DNA of 64,000 nucleotides from contig NZ_FOKB01000006.1 of assembly GCF_900111895.1 (NCBI RefSeq), positions 299,513 to 363,512 of the forward strand. Direction: 5' to 3'. Position numbers and translations under genes: made by a program. A model generated the notes under the pieces. That model was not told the DNA's origin. It did no database searches and saw nothing but the letters and a program-made list of their open reading frames with translations. Source of the DNA: Pseudomonas simiae. GTDB taxonomy: Bacteria > Pseudomonadota > Gammaproteobacteria > Pseudomonadales > Pseudomonadaceae. Shown piece after piece: positions 23,899 through 33,288 of the stretch (position 1 is the first letter of the stretch; each line of letters opens with the position of its first letter).

Positions 23899-25470
23899 AT
23901 GACTAGTTTGCATGCCGACGAGGCGTTCCTCGGCCATTACCAGTTAAGCCACGACCCTTTTGCTCCACGGGTGCCTGGCTTCAAATTTTTCCCGGCCCAG
24001 CGCAAGCCAGTGCTCGGCCAACTGCACCACCTCGCGCGATACAGCCAACTGCTGCTGGTCGTGACCGGCCCGTTGGGCAGCGGCAAGACCCTGCTGCGCC
24101 AGGCCCTGGTGGCCAGTACCAACAAGCAGTCGGTACAGAGCGTGGTGGTATCGGCCCGTGGTGCCGGGGATGCGGCGGGCGTGCTGCGTCAGGTTGCCCA
24201 GTCCCTGGACGTGGCCACTGCCGAGCCAAACGCGATCCTCAAGCAGGTGGTACAACTGGGCCTGACGGGCCAGGAAGTCTACCTGCTGGTGGATGACGCC
24301 GAGCAGCTCGACGAATCCGCCCTGGAAGCGCTGCTGGCGCTGGCGGCGGGTACGCCGGAAGGTCGCCCGCACGTATTCCTGTTTGGCGAGTCGTCGCTGA
24401 TCGCCGATCTTGAGCAGATCAGCGGTGATCAGGAGCTGTTCCACGTCATCGAATTGCAGCCGTACGAAGAGGAAGAAACCCGCGAATACCTGGCTCAACG
24501 CCTGGAAGGCGCAGGGGCGGGTATCGAACTTTTCTCCGCTCAGCAGATCTCTGATATTCACGAAAGCTCCGACGGCTGGCCTGGCACCATCAACCAGGTT
24601 GCCCGCGATGCCATGATCGAAGCCATGATTGCCAGCCGCACTGCGGTCAAGCGTCCAAAGATGGGGTTCACAATGCCTAAGAAACACGTATTGGCTATTT
24701 CCGCCGTTGTTGTGGTCGCTGTCGCCGCCGCCTGGTTGATCCCAGGTCGCAGCAAGGCACCGACCACCGCCGGCGCGCCAACCGAACAGGCGCAGTTGCC
24801 ACTGGGCAAGCCCACACCAAATGTTGAATTCGCCAACTCCGGTCAACCGACCAACCTGCCGATGGTCGGCCAGCCTGTGATGCGTGGCCCCCTTGCAGAA
24901 GAAGCCGGTGGCATCTCCGAAGGCGACGACGGCGTGCCGGTGGAAGGCTCCAGCGCGACACCGCCAACCGTGACCACCACTGCACCGCCTGCGGGCGTGC
25001 CAGCGGGTCAGCCGGCCGCCAAGCCGACCCCCGCGCCTACCCCTGCGCCGACCGTCGCCACCGCCAAGCCTGCGCCTGTGACCAAGCCGGTTGCGCCTGC
25101 GCCAACCGTCAAGCCTACCCCGGCTCCAGCGGCCAAGCCGGCTGAAAAACCGGCCGCCACTGTTGCCAAAGCGGGTGCCGCTGGCAGCAGCTGGTACGCC
25201 AGTCAGCCTTCCGGCAACTTCGTGGTGCAGATCCTGGGTACCAGCTCCGAGGCCAACGCCCAGGCGTTCGTGAAAGAGCAGGGCGGCGAGTACCGTTATT
25301 TCAAGAAAGTGCTCAACGGCAAGCCTCTCTACGTGATCACCTACGGCAACTTCTCCAGCCGTGCAGCAGCCGATTCTGCGATCAAAGCCTTGCCAGCGAA
25401 GGTTCAGGCTGGTAAACCTTGGCCTCGCACTGTTGCCAGCGTTCAACAAGAACTCGCAACAACTCGCTGA
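23899..25470 (+). CDS. damX: DamX-like AAA ATPase with C-terminal SPOR domain
   Basis: 523 residues. The N-terminal ExeA/AAA_22-type ATPase domain (about 15-250) has Walker A GPLGSGKT and Walker B VYLLVDDAEQ. One membrane helix (about 268-288, HVLAISAVVVVAVAAAWLIPG) is followed by a long Pro/Ala/Lys/Thr-rich periplasmic stretch and a SPOR domain (about 435-520, FVVQILGTSSEANAQAFVKEQ...VITYGNFSSRAAADSAI). DamX is a septal-ring protein that binds denuded glycan. It starts 10 bp after aroB, as in the aroKB-damX operon of enterics. Confidence 0.93.
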   Translation: MTSLHADEAFLGHYQLSHDPFAPRVPGFKFFPAQRKPVLGQLHHLARYSQLLLVVTGPLGSGKTLLRQALVASTNKQSVQSVVVSARGAGDAAGVLRQVAQSLDVATAEPNAILKQVVQLGLTGQEVYLLVDDAEQLDESALEALLALAAGTPEGRPHVFLFGESSLIADLEQISGDQELFHVIELQPYEEEETREYLAQRLEGAGAGIELFSAQQISDIHESSDGWPGTINQVARDAMIEAMIASRTAVKRPKMGFTMPKKHVLAISAVVVVAVAAAWLIPGRSKAPTTAGAPTEQAQLPLGKPTPNVEFANSGQPTNLPMVGQPVMRGPLAEEAGGISEGDDGVPVEGSSATPPTVTTTAPPAGVPAGQPAAKPTPAPTPAPTVATAKPAPVTKPVAPAPTVKPTPAPAAKPAEKPAATVAKAGAAGSSWYASQPSGNFVVQILGTSSEANAQAFVKEQGGEYRYFKKVLNGKPLYVITYGNFSSRAAADSAIKALPAKVQAGKPWPRTVASVQQELATTR

Positions 25471-25650
25471 AGATCCGGCGGCCTTACCCAGGCCGCCCTC
25501 CCGGCACCTCAAAAAATAACCGCAAGTGCGTGCAGTCTCTAGAGACCGCGCGCTTTGTGGTGTCTGCGTCACAGTAGCTTTTGAGTCGTAGCGGTCAGAA
25601 TTAAAAAAGTTTTGACTAGCACAGCATATCGCTTTAAACCTTTCATAAAT

Positions 25651-25678
25651 GCGACATAGATTTGCGACATTTCGTCGC
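25651..25678 (+). promoter_or_regulatory. Direct and inverted GCGAC repeats upstream of gltB
   Basis: GCGACAT occurs at 25651-25657 and again at 25664-25670; the second copy forms an inverted repeat with GTCGC at 25674-25678. The group ends just before the candidate -35 of gltB, where an activator would bind. Regulator unknown. The rest of the 353-bp damX-gltB gap holds a GC hairpin without T run (GGCGGCC/GGCCGCC, about 25478-25498). Confidence 0.4.
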
Positions 25679-25683
25679 TAAAT

Positions 25684-25712
25684 TTGTGAGCGTCTGTGTC
25701 GGTGTGTACAAT
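25684..25712 (+). promoter_or_regulatory. Candidate sigma-70 promoter of gltBD
   Basis: TTGTGA (25684-25689), a 17-bp spacer, and TACAAT (25707-25712), giving a leader of about 105 bases before gltB. Confidence 0.55.
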
Positions 25713-25823
25713 GACCTCCCTTTTGCCCCCGCTAAGCCGGCGTACGTTCGGCGTGGAAGGTAACCGGTTGAATTGAAAAGAAATTTGCCTCGATATAAGA
25801 GGCAGCCTGGTGAGAAAGTGTCT

Positions 25824-28800
25824 ATGAAAGCAGGTCTGTACCAACCCGATGAATTCAAGGATAACTGTGGTTTCGGCCTGATAGCCCATATGCAGGGCGA
25901 ACCCAGTCATACCCTTTTGCAAACGGCCATCGAGGCCCTGACCTGCATGACCCACCGCGGTGGGATCAACGCCGACGGCAAGACCGGTGACGGTTGCGGC
26001 TTGCTGATTCAAAAGCCCGACCAGTTCCTGCGTGCTGTCGCAAAAGAGCAATTTGCGGTCGACCTGCCCAAGCAGTACGCCGTGGGCATGGTGTTTTTCA
26101 ACCAGGACCCGGTCAAAGCCGAAGCCGCTCGCGAGAACTTGAACCGCGAGATCCTGGCCGCCGGCCTGCAGCTCGTCGGCTGGCGCAAAGTGCCGATCGA
26201 TACCAGCGTGCTCGGCCGCCTGGCCAATGAGCGCCTGCCGCAGATCGAACAAGTGTTCATCGCGGGCGAAGGCCTGAGCGACCAGGACATGGCGATCAAG
26301 CTGTTTACCTCGCGTCGTCGCTCGTCCGTGGCCAACGCGGCCGACACCGACCACTACATCTGCAGCTTTTCCCACAAGACCATCATTTATAAAGGCCTGA
26401 TGATGCCGGCGGACCTCACCGCCTTCTATCCAGACCTGAGCGATGAGCGCCTGCAAACCGCAATCTGCGTGTTCCACCAGCGCTTCTCCACCAACACCCT
26501 GCCGAAATGGCCGCTGGCCCAGCCATTCCGCTTCCTCGCCCACAATGGCGAGATCAACACCATCACCGGCAACCGCAACTGGGCCGTGGCCCGTCGCACC
26601 AAGTTCGCCAACGACCTGATGGACCTGGAAGAGCTCGGCCCATTGGTCAACCGTGTGGGTTCTGACTCGTCCAGCATGGACAACATGCTCGAACTGATGG
26701 TCACCGGTGGCATCGACCTGTTCCGTGGCGTGCGCATGATCATTCCGCCGGCGTGGCAGAACGTCGAGACCATGGACCCGGACCTGCGTGCATTCTACGA
26801 GTACAACTCGATGCACATGGAGCCGTGGGACGGCCCGGCCGGCGTGGTCATGACCGACGGTCGCTACGCGGTGTGCCTGCTCGACCGTAACGGTCTGCGC
26901 CCGGCGCGTTGGGTCACCACGACCAACGGCTTCATCACCCTCGCGTCGGAAATCGGCGTGTGGAACTACAAGCCGGAAGACGTCATCGCCAAAGGCCGTG
27001 TCGGTCCTGGCCAGATCCTTGCCGTGGACACCGAAACCGGTCAGATCCTCGACACCGACGCTATCGACAATCGCCTGAAGTCCCGTCACCCGTACAAGCA
27101 ATGGCTGCGCAAGAACGCCCTGCGCATCCAGGCGACCATGGAAGACAATGACCACGGTTCGGCGTTCTACGACGTCGATCAGCTCAAGCAGTACATGAAG
27201 ATGTACCAAGTCACGTTCGAAGAGCGTGACCAGGTGCTGCGCCCGCTTGGCGAGCAAGGCTACGAGGCGGTCGGCTCCATGGGCGACGACACGCCGATGG
27301 CTGTGCTGTCCCAGCGCGTGCGCACGCCGTACGACTATTTCCGTCAGCAGTTCGCCCAGGTGACCAACCCACCGATCGACCCGCTGCGTGAAGCCATCGT
27401 GATGTCGCTGGAAGTGTGCCTCGGTGCCGAGCGCAACATCTTCCAGGAATCGCCTGAGCACGCCTCCCGCGTGATCCTCAGCTCGCCAGTGGTCTCGCCG
27501 GCCAAGTGGCGCTCGCTGATGACCCTGGAGCGTCCAGGGTTCGACCGCCAGATCATCGACCTGAACTACGACGAGAGCCTCGGCCTTGAAGCCGCTGTGC
27601 GCAACGTCGCCGACCAGGCCGAAGAGGCCGTGCGCGCCGGTCGTACCCAGATCGTGCTGACTGACCGTCACATCGCGCCGGGCAAACTGCCGATCCACGC
27701 GTCCCTGGCCACCGGCGCAGTGCACCACCGCCTGACCGAAAAAGGCCTGCGCTGCGACTCCAACATCCTCGTGGAAACCGCCACTGCCCGCGACCCGCAT
27801 CATTTTGCGGTGCTGATCGGCTTCGGCGCTTCGGCGGTGTACCCGTTCCTCGCGTACGAAGTGCTGGGTGACCTGATCCGCACCGGTGAAGTGCTGGGCG
27901 ACCTCTATGAGGTGTTCAAGAACTACCGTAAAGGCATCACCAAGGGCCTGCTGAAGATCCTGTCGAAGATGGGCATTTCCACCGTCACGTCTTACCGCGG
28001 TGCTCAATTGTTCGAAGCGATCGGCCTGTCCGAAGAAGTCTGCGACCTGAGCTTCCGTGGCGTGCCAAGCCGTATCAAAGGCGCGCGTTTCGTCGACATC
28101 GAAGCCGAACAGAAAGCCCTCGCGGCCGAAGCCTGGAGCGCGCGCAAGCCGATCCAGCAAGGCGGTCTGCTCAAGTTCGTGCACGGTGGTGAATACCACG
28201 CGTACAACCCGGACGTGGTCAGCACCCTGCAAGCCGCCGTGCAGCAGGGCGACTACGCCAAGTTCAAGGAATACACCGCGTTGGTGGACAACCGTCCGGT
28301 GTCGATGATCCGCGACCTGTTCAAGGTAAAAACCCTGGACACGCCGCTGGCCATCAGCGAAATCGAGCCGCTGGAATCGATCCTCAAGCGCTTCGACTCC
28401 GCCGGTATCTCCTTGGGCGCCTTGTCGCCTGAGGCCCACGAAGCCTTGGCCGAAGCCATGAACCGCCTGGGTGCGCGTTCCAACTCCGGCGAAGGTGGTG
28501 AAGACCCGGCGCGCTACGGCACTATCAAGAGCTCGAAAATCAAGCAGGTCGCGACCGGCCGTTTCGGCGTAACCCCGGAATACCTGGTCAACGCTGAAGT
28601 GCTGCAGATCAAGGTGGCCCAGGGCGCCAAGCCCGGTGAAGGCGGCCAGCTGCCAGGCGGCAAGGTCAACGGCCTGATCGCCAAGCTGCGTTATGCGGTA
28701 CCGGGCGTGACGCTGATCTCGCCTCCGCCGCACCACGACATCTACTCGATTGAAGACTTGTCGCAGCTGATTTTCGACCTGAAACAAGTCAACCCGCAGG

Positions 28801-30269
28801 CCTTGGTCTCGGTGAAACTGGTGGCAGAAGCCGGCGTGGGCACCATCGCCGCCGGTGTGGCCAAAGCCTATGCCGACCTGATCACCATCTCCGGTTACGA
28901 CGGCGGCACCGGCGCTTCGCCGCTGACCTCCATCAAGTACGCGGGCGCTCCGTGGGAACTCGGCCTGGCTGAGACCCACCAGACCCTGCGCGGCAACGAC
29001 CTGCGCGGCAAGGTGCGTGTGCAGACCGACGGTGGCCTGAAAACCGGCCTCGACGTGATCAAGGCAGCGATCCTCGGTGCCGAAAGCTTCGGCTTCGGTA
29101 CTGCGCCGATGATCGCCCTGGGCTGCAAATACCTGCGCATCTGCCACCTGAACAACTGCGCCACTGGCGTTGCGACTCAGAACGAGAAGCTGCGCAAGGA
29201 TCACTACATCGGCACCGTCGACATGGTGGTGAATTTCTTCACCTACGTCGCCGAAGAGACCCGTGAGTGGCTGGCCAAGCTGGGTGTGCGTTCCCTCGAA
29301 GAACTGATCGGGCGTACCGACCTGCTGGACATCCTTGAAGGCCAGACCGCCAAGCAGAATCACCTGGACCTGACGCCGCTGTTGGGCAGCGACCACATCC
29401 CGGCAGACAAGCCACAATTCTGCCAGGTGGACCGCAACCCACCGTTCGACAAAGGCCTGTTGGCCGAGAAGATGGTCGAGATGGCTTCTTCCTCGATCAA
29501 CGACGCCAGCGGTGGCGAATTCGCCCTGGATATCTGCAACTGCGACCGCTCCATCGGCGCACGCATCTCCGGCGAAATCGCACGCAAGCATGGCAACCAG
29601 GGTATGGCGAAAGCGCCGATCACCTTCCGCTTCAAGGGCACGGCGGGCCAGAGCTTCGGCGTGTGGAACGCCGGCGGCCTGCACATGTACCTGGAAGGCG
29701 ACGCCAACGACTACGTGGGCAAAGGCATGACCGGTGGCAAGCTGGTGATCGTTCCGCCTCAAGGCAGCGTCTACAAGACCCAGGACAGTGCCATCATCGG
29801 CAACACCTGCTTGTACGGCGCCACCGGTGGCAAGCTGTTCGCCGCCGGCACTGCTGGTGAACGTTTCGCCGTGCGTAACTCCGGTGCCCACACCGTGGTG
29901 GAAGGCACGGGCGATCACTGCTGCGAGTACATGACCGGGGGCTTCGTCGCGGTACTGGGCAAGACCGGTTACAACTTCGGTTCGGGCATGACCGGCGGTT
30001 TCGCCTACGTGCTCGACCAGGACAACACCTTCGTCGACAAGGTCAACCACGAGTTGGTCGAGATCCAGCGGATCAGCGGCGAAGCCATGGAATCCTACCG
30101 GAACCACTTGCAGCACGTGCTGGACGAGTACGTCGAGGAGACCGGCAGCGAATGGGGTCGTAACCTCGCCGAGAACCTCGATGATTACCTGCGTCGCTTC
30201 TGGCTGGTCAAGCCCAAGGCTGCCAACCTGAAATCGTTGCTTTCCAGCATCCGTGCCAACCCGCAGTGA
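25824..30269 (+). CDS. gltB: Glutamate synthase (NADPH) large subunit
   Basis: 1481 residues. GltB makes glutamate from glutamine and 2-oxoglutarate. A short propeptide of 14 residues precedes the glutamine amidotransferase nucleophile Cys15 (DNCGFG). The central domain, FMN/2-oxoglutarate synthase domain and 3Fe-4S cysteines (CKYLRICHLNNCATGV) follow, and the C-terminal beta-helix GXGXG domain ends the protein. Start MKAGLYQPDEF at 25824 is chosen because the propeptide must be short; a longer in-frame reading exists upstream. Operon with gltD, 32 bp apart. Confidence 0.97.
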   Translation: MKAGLYQPDEFKDNCGFGLIAHMQGEPSHTLLQTAIEALTCMTHRGGINADGKTGDGCGLLIQKPDQFLRAVAKEQFAVDLPKQYAVGMVFFNQDPVKAEAARENLNREILAAGLQLVGWRKVPIDTSVLGRLANERLPQIEQVFIAGEGLSDQDMAIKLFTSRRRSSVANAADTDHYICSFSHKTIIYKGLMMPADLTAFYPDLSDERLQTAICVFHQRFSTNTLPKWPLAQPFRFLAHNGEINTITGNRNWAVARRTKFANDLMDLEELGPLVNRVGSDSSSMDNMLELMVTGGIDLFRGVRMIIPPAWQNVETMDPDLRAFYEYNSMHMEPWDGPAGVVMTDGRYAVCLLDRNGLRPARWVTTTNGFITLASEIGVWNYKPEDVIAKGRVGPGQILAVDTETGQILDTDAIDNRLKSRHPYKQWLRKNALRIQATMEDNDHGSAFYDVDQLKQYMKMYQVTFEERDQVLRPLGEQGYEAVGSMGDDTPMAVLSQRVRTPYDYFRQQFAQVTNPPIDPLREAIVMSLEVCLGAERNIFQESPEHASRVILSSPVVSPAKWRSLMTLERPGFDRQIIDLNYDESLGLEAAVRNVADQAEEAVRAGRTQIVLTDRHIAPGKLPIHASLATGAVHHRLTEKGLRCDSNILVETATARDPHHFAVLIGFGASAVYPFLAYEVLGDLIRTGEVLGDLYEVFKNYRKGITKGLLKILSKMGISTVTSYRGAQLFEAIGLSEEVCDLSFRGVPSRIKGARFVDIEAEQKALAAEAWSARKPIQQGGLLKFVHGGEYHAYNPDVVSTLQAAVQQGDYAKFKEYTALVDNRPVSMIRDLFKVKTLDTPLAISEIEPLESILKRFDSAGISLGALSPEAHEALAEAMNRLGARSNSGEGGEDPARYGTIKSSKIKQVATGRFGVTPEYLVNAEVLQIKVAQGAKPGEGGQLPGGKVNGLIAKLRYAVPGVTLISPPPHHDIYSIEDLSQLIFDLKQVNPQALVSVKLVAEAGVGTIAAGVAKAYADLITISGYDGGTGASPLTSIKYAGAPWELGLAETHQTLRGNDLRGKVRVQTDGGLKTGLDVIKAAILGAESFGFGTAPMIALGCKYLRICHLNNCATGVATQNEKLRKDHYIGTVDMVVNFFTYVAEETREWLAKLGVRSLEELIGRTDLLDILEGQTAKQNHLDLTPLLGSDHIPADKPQFCQVDRNPPFDKGLLAEKMVEMASSSINDASGGEFALDICNCDRSIGARISGEIARKHGNQGMAKAPITFRFKGTAGQSFGVWNAGGLHMYLEGDANDYVGKGMTGGKLVIVPPQGSVYKTQDSAIIGNTCLYGATGGKLFAAGTAGERFAVRNSGAHTVVEGTGDHCCEYMTGGFVAVLGKTGYNFGSGMTGGFAYVLDQDNTFVDKVNHELVEIQRISGEAMESYRNHLQHVLDEYVEETGSEWGRNLAENLDDYLRRFWLVKPKAANLKSLLSSIRANPQ

Positions 30270-30301
30270 TATGCGCCTGAAGAGTTTGATGAGGTTTTAA
30301 C

Positions 30302-31720
30302 ATGGCTGAACGTCTGAATAACGACTTCCAGTTCATCGATGTCGGGCGCAAAGATCCGAAGAAGAAACTGTTGCGTCAACGCAAGAAAGAGTTCGTGGAG
30401 ATCTACGAACCCTTCAAACCCCAGCACTCGGCCGACCAGGCCCACCGCTGCCTGGGTTGCGGTAACCCGTATTGCGAATGGAAGTGCCCGGTGCACAACT
30501 TCATTCCCAACTGGCTCAAGCTGGTGGCCGAGGGCAACATCCTCGCCGCCGCCGAGCTGTCGCACCAGACCAACACCCTGCCGGAAGTGTGCGGCCGGGT
30601 GTGCCCGCAGGACCGTCTGTGCGAGGGTGCGTGCACCCTCAACGACGGCTTCGGCGCGGTGACCATCGGTTCGGTGGAGAAGTACATCACCGATACCGCG
30701 TTCGCCATGGGCTGGCGTCCGGACATGTCCAAGGTCAAGCCGACCGGCAAGCGTGTCGCGATCATTGGCGCGGGCCCGGCGGGCCTGGGCTGTGCCGACG
30801 TGCTGGTGCGGGGTGGCGTGACCCCGGTGGTGTTCGACAAGAACCCGGAAATCGGCGGCCTGCTGACCTTCGGCATCCCCGAGTTCAAGCTGGAAAAAAC
30901 CGTACTGAGCAACCGTCGAGAAGTGTTCACCGGCATGGGCATCGAGTTCCGCCTGAACACCGAGATCGGCAAAGACGTGACCATGGAGCAACTGCTCGAA
31001 GAATACGATGCCGTGTTCATGGGCATGGGCACCTACACCTACATGAAGGGCGGCTTTGCCGGTGAGGACCTGCCAGGCGTGTATGACGCGCTCGACTTCC
31101 TGATCGCCAACGTGAATCGCAACCTGGGCTTCGAAAAGTCGCCGGAAGACTTCGTCGACATGAAGGGCAAGAAGGTTGTGGTGCTGGGCGGTGGCGACAC
31201 CGCGATGGACTGCAACCGGACGTCGATTCGCCAGGGCGCCAAGTCGGTGACCTGTGCGTATCGTCGTGACGAAGCGAACATGCCGGGCTCGCGCAAAGAG
31301 GTGAAGAACGCCAAGGAAGAAGGCGTGAAATTCCTTTACAACCGCCAGCCGATTGCGATTGTCGGTGAAGACCGCGTCGAAGGCGTGAAGGTGGTCGAGA
31401 CCCGTCTCGGCGAACCGGACGCCCGTGGCCGTCGCAGCCCCGAGCCGATCCCGGGTTCCGAAGAGATCATCCCGGCCGACGCCGTGGTCATCGCTTTCGG
31501 TTTCCGCCCAAGCCCGGCGCCGTGGTTCGAGCAGTTCCAGATCCAGACCGACAGCCAGGGCCGCGTCGTCGCCCCGGAACAAGGCCAGTACAAGCACCAG
31601 ACCAGCAACCCGAAAATCTTCGCCGGTGGCGACATGGTGCGCGGGTCTGACCTGGTAGTGACGGCGATCTTCGAAGGCCGCAATGCCGCCGAAGGGATCC
31701 TGGACTACCTGCAAGTCTGA
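30302..31720 (+). CDS. gltD: Glutamate synthase (NADPH) small subunit
   Basis: 472-residue FAD/NADPH oxidoreductase that passes electrons to GltB. The N-terminal domain carries two 4Fe-4S cysteine sets (CLGCGNPYCEWKC and CGRVCPQDRLCEGAC). The FAD-binding GAGPAGLGCA is near residue 155, the NADPH-binding GGGDTAMDC near residue 300, and the C-terminal FAD motif is FAGGDMVRGSDLVVTAIFEGR. Strong family match over full length. Confidence 0.97.
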   Translation: MAERLNNDFQFIDVGRKDPKKKLLRQRKKEFVEIYEPFKPQHSADQAHRCLGCGNPYCEWKCPVHNFIPNWLKLVAEGNILAAAELSHQTNTLPEVCGRVCPQDRLCEGACTLNDGFGAVTIGSVEKYITDTAFAMGWRPDMSKVKPTGKRVAIIGAGPAGLGCADVLVRGGVTPVVFDKNPEIGGLLTFGIPEFKLEKTVLSNRREVFTGMGIEFRLNTEIGKDVTMEQLLEEYDAVFMGMGTYTYMKGGFAGEDLPGVYDALDFLIANVNRNLGFEKSPEDFVDMKGKKVVVLGGGDTAMDCNRTSIRQGAKSVTCAYRRDEANMPGSRKEVKNAKEEGVKFLYNRQPIAIVGEDRVEGVKVVETRLGEPDARGRRSPEPIPGSEEIIPADAVVIAFGFRPSPAPWFEQFQIQTDSQGRVVAPEQGQYKHQTSNPKIFAGGDMVRGSDLVVTAIFEGRNAAEGILDYLQV

Positions 31721-31750
31721 CCCTGATTCCAGGTTGAAATGGGATCAAAT

Positions 31751-31845
31751 GTGGGAGCGGCGGTTCGACTTGTTCGCGAATGCGGTTTATCAGTCACCAG
31801 ATGTATCGACTGACCCACCGCGTTCGCGAGCAAGCCCGCTCCCAC
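31751..31845. repeat. REP doublet with a damaged left arm
   Basis: Right arm is the full GCGAGCAAGCCCGCTCCCAC. The left arm begins GTGGGAGCGG but then reads CGGTTCGACTTGTTCGCGAA, so its middle no longer matches. First of two REPs in the 382-bp gltD-hemE gap. Confidence 0.85.
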
Positions 31846-31894
31846 ATTGGTTTGTGTGTATTCAATAAAGTCATGGGTTGAAATGGGATCGAAT

Positions 31895-31964
31895 GTGGGA
31901 GCTGGCTTGCCTGCGATAGCAATCGTGAATTCACCACCGCCATCGCAGGCAAGCCAGCTCCCAC
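31895..31964. repeat. REP doublet, GCTGGCTTGCCTGCGAT type
   Basis: Facing GTGGGAGCTGGCTTGC and GCAAGCCAGCTCCCAC arms. The flank GGTTGAAATGGGATC at 31876-31890 repeats the flank of the previous REP (31732-31746), so the two elements sit in a local duplication. Confidence 0.9.
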
Positions 31965-32027
31965 ACAAACCCCGTTCCACAGTGGGGTTTGCGTCGCCAG
32001 TCATTGCGACAAATTGACCCGATAGAC

Positions 32028-32055
32028 AAAAGGCACGGCTCACTCCGTGCCTTTT
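32028..32055 (+). terminator. Intrinsic terminator upstream of hemE
   Basis: AAAAGGCACGG pairs with CCGTGCCTTTT around CTCACT. It lies 48 bp before hemE and would stop read-through from gltBD and the REP region; the near-symmetric A and T runs may let it act on both strands. hemE must then have its own promoter in a very short space or be partly read through. Confidence 0.75.
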
Positions 32056-32102
32056 GCGTCCGGCTCTGAGAAAATGCCCGTACTTTTTTTGCGGATGCCG
32101 AC

Positions 32103-33170
32103 ATGACTGCCCTCAAGAACGACCGTTTCCTTCGTGCCCTGCTCAAGCAACCTGTGGACGTCACCCCTGTGTGGATGATGCGCCAAGCCGGTCGCTACCT
32201 GCCGGAGTACCGCGCCAGTCGCGCCCATGCCGGCGACTTCATGAGCCTGTGCATGAACCCGGAGTTCGCCTGCGAAGTCACGATGCAGCCGCTGGACCGC
32301 TACCCACAACTGGACGCGGCCATCCTCTTTTCCGACATCCTCACCATCCCTGACGCCATGGGCCAAGGCCTGTACTTTGAAACCGGCGAAGGTCCGCGTT
32401 TCAAGAAAGTCGTCAGCACCCTGGCCGATATCGAAGCGCTGCCGATCCCTGATCCGCACAAAGACCTCGGTTACGTGATGGACGCCGTGAGCACTATCCG
32501 CCGCGAGCTTAACGGCCGCGTGCCGCTGATCGGCTTCTCCGGCAGCCCTTGGACCCTGGCCACCTACATGGTCGAAGGCGGCTCGTCGAAAGACTTCCGC
32601 AAGACCAAGGCCATGCTCTACGACAACCCGCAAGCCATGCACCTGCTGCTGGACAAGCTGGCGCAGTCGGTCACTTCCTACCTCAACGGACAGATCATGG
32701 CCGGCGCGCAAGCGGTGCAGATCTTCGACACCTGGGGTGGCAACCTGTCGGCGGCGGCCTACCAGGAGTTCTCCCTAGCCTACATGCGCAAGATCGTCAG
32801 CGGCCTGATCCGTGAACACGAAGGCCGTAAAGTGCCGGTCATCCTGTTCACCAAAGGCGGTGGCCTGTGGCTGGAAAGCATTGCCGACGCCGGTGCTGAC
32901 GCCCTTGGCTTGGACTGGACCTGCGACATTGGCGAAGCCCGCCGTCGCGTTGGCGGCCAGGTCGCGCTGCAAGGCAACATGGACCCGACCGTGCTGTATG
33001 CCAAGCCGGAAGCGATCCGCACCGAAGTTGGCCGCATCCTCGCCAGCTACGGCAAGGGTACCGGGCATGTATTCAACCTGGGCCATGGCATTACGCCGGA
33101 AGTGAATCCGGAGCATGCCGGCGCGTTCCTGCGCGCGGTGCATGAACTGTCCGCGCAATACCACGAATAA
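32103..33170 (+). CDS. hemE: Uroporphyrinogen decarboxylase
   Basis: 355-residue TIM-barrel enzyme that removes four carboxyls from uroporphyrinogen III in haem synthesis. The N-terminal signature PVWMMRQAGRYLPEYR contains the substrate-binding arginines; the catalytic Asp is in ILFSDILTIPDAMG, and GFSGSPWTLATYMVEG and FNLGHGITPEVNPEH are conserved. Start is ATG at 32103. Single gene, convergent with the MFS gene across a REP. Confidence 0.97.
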   Translation: MTALKNDRFLRALLKQPVDVTPVWMMRQAGRYLPEYRASRAHAGDFMSLCMNPEFACEVTMQPLDRYPQLDAAILFSDILTIPDAMGQGLYFETGEGPRFKKVVSTLADIEALPIPDPHKDLGYVMDAVSTIRRELNGRVPLIGFSGSPWTLATYMVEGGSSKDFRKTKAMLYDNPQAMHLLLDKLAQSVTSYLNGQIMAGAQAVQIFDTWGGNLSAAAYQEFSLAYMRKIVSGLIREHEGRKVPVILFTKGGGLWLESIADAGADALGLDWTCDIGEARRRVGGQVALQGNMDPTVLYAKPEAIRTEVGRILASYGKGTGHVFNLGHGITPEVNPEHAGAFLRAVHELSAQYHE

Positions 33171-33183
33171 CACGCAAAACAAT

Positions 33184-33270
33184 GTGGGAGCGGGCTTGCT
33201 CGCGAATGCGGAGTGTCAGTTGATACAGTCATGCCTGATACACTGCATTCGCGAGCAAGCCCGCTCCCAC
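33184..33270. repeat. REP doublet, GTGGGAGCGGGCTTGC type
   Basis: Complete facing arms with GCTCGCGAATGC inner ends, between the convergent hemE and MFS transporter genes. Confidence 0.94.
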
Positions 33271-33288
33271 ATTTAAAGCAGCACCGTA

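Noticed and set aside
25478..25498. GC hairpin after damX as a terminator
   Set aside because: Good stem (GGCGGCC/GGCCGCC) but no T run follows on either strand, so not marked as a terminator.
25569..30116. Very long open frame (about 1500 codons) on the minus strand opposite gltB
   Set aside because: It mirrors gltB codon by codon, is rich in His/Val/Gln/Arg as GC-rich antisense frames are, and has no recognisable domain.
31751..31964. Possible CRISPR-like repeat pair in the gltD-hemE gap
   Set aside because: The repeats are palindromic REP doublets with no regular spacers and no cas genes.
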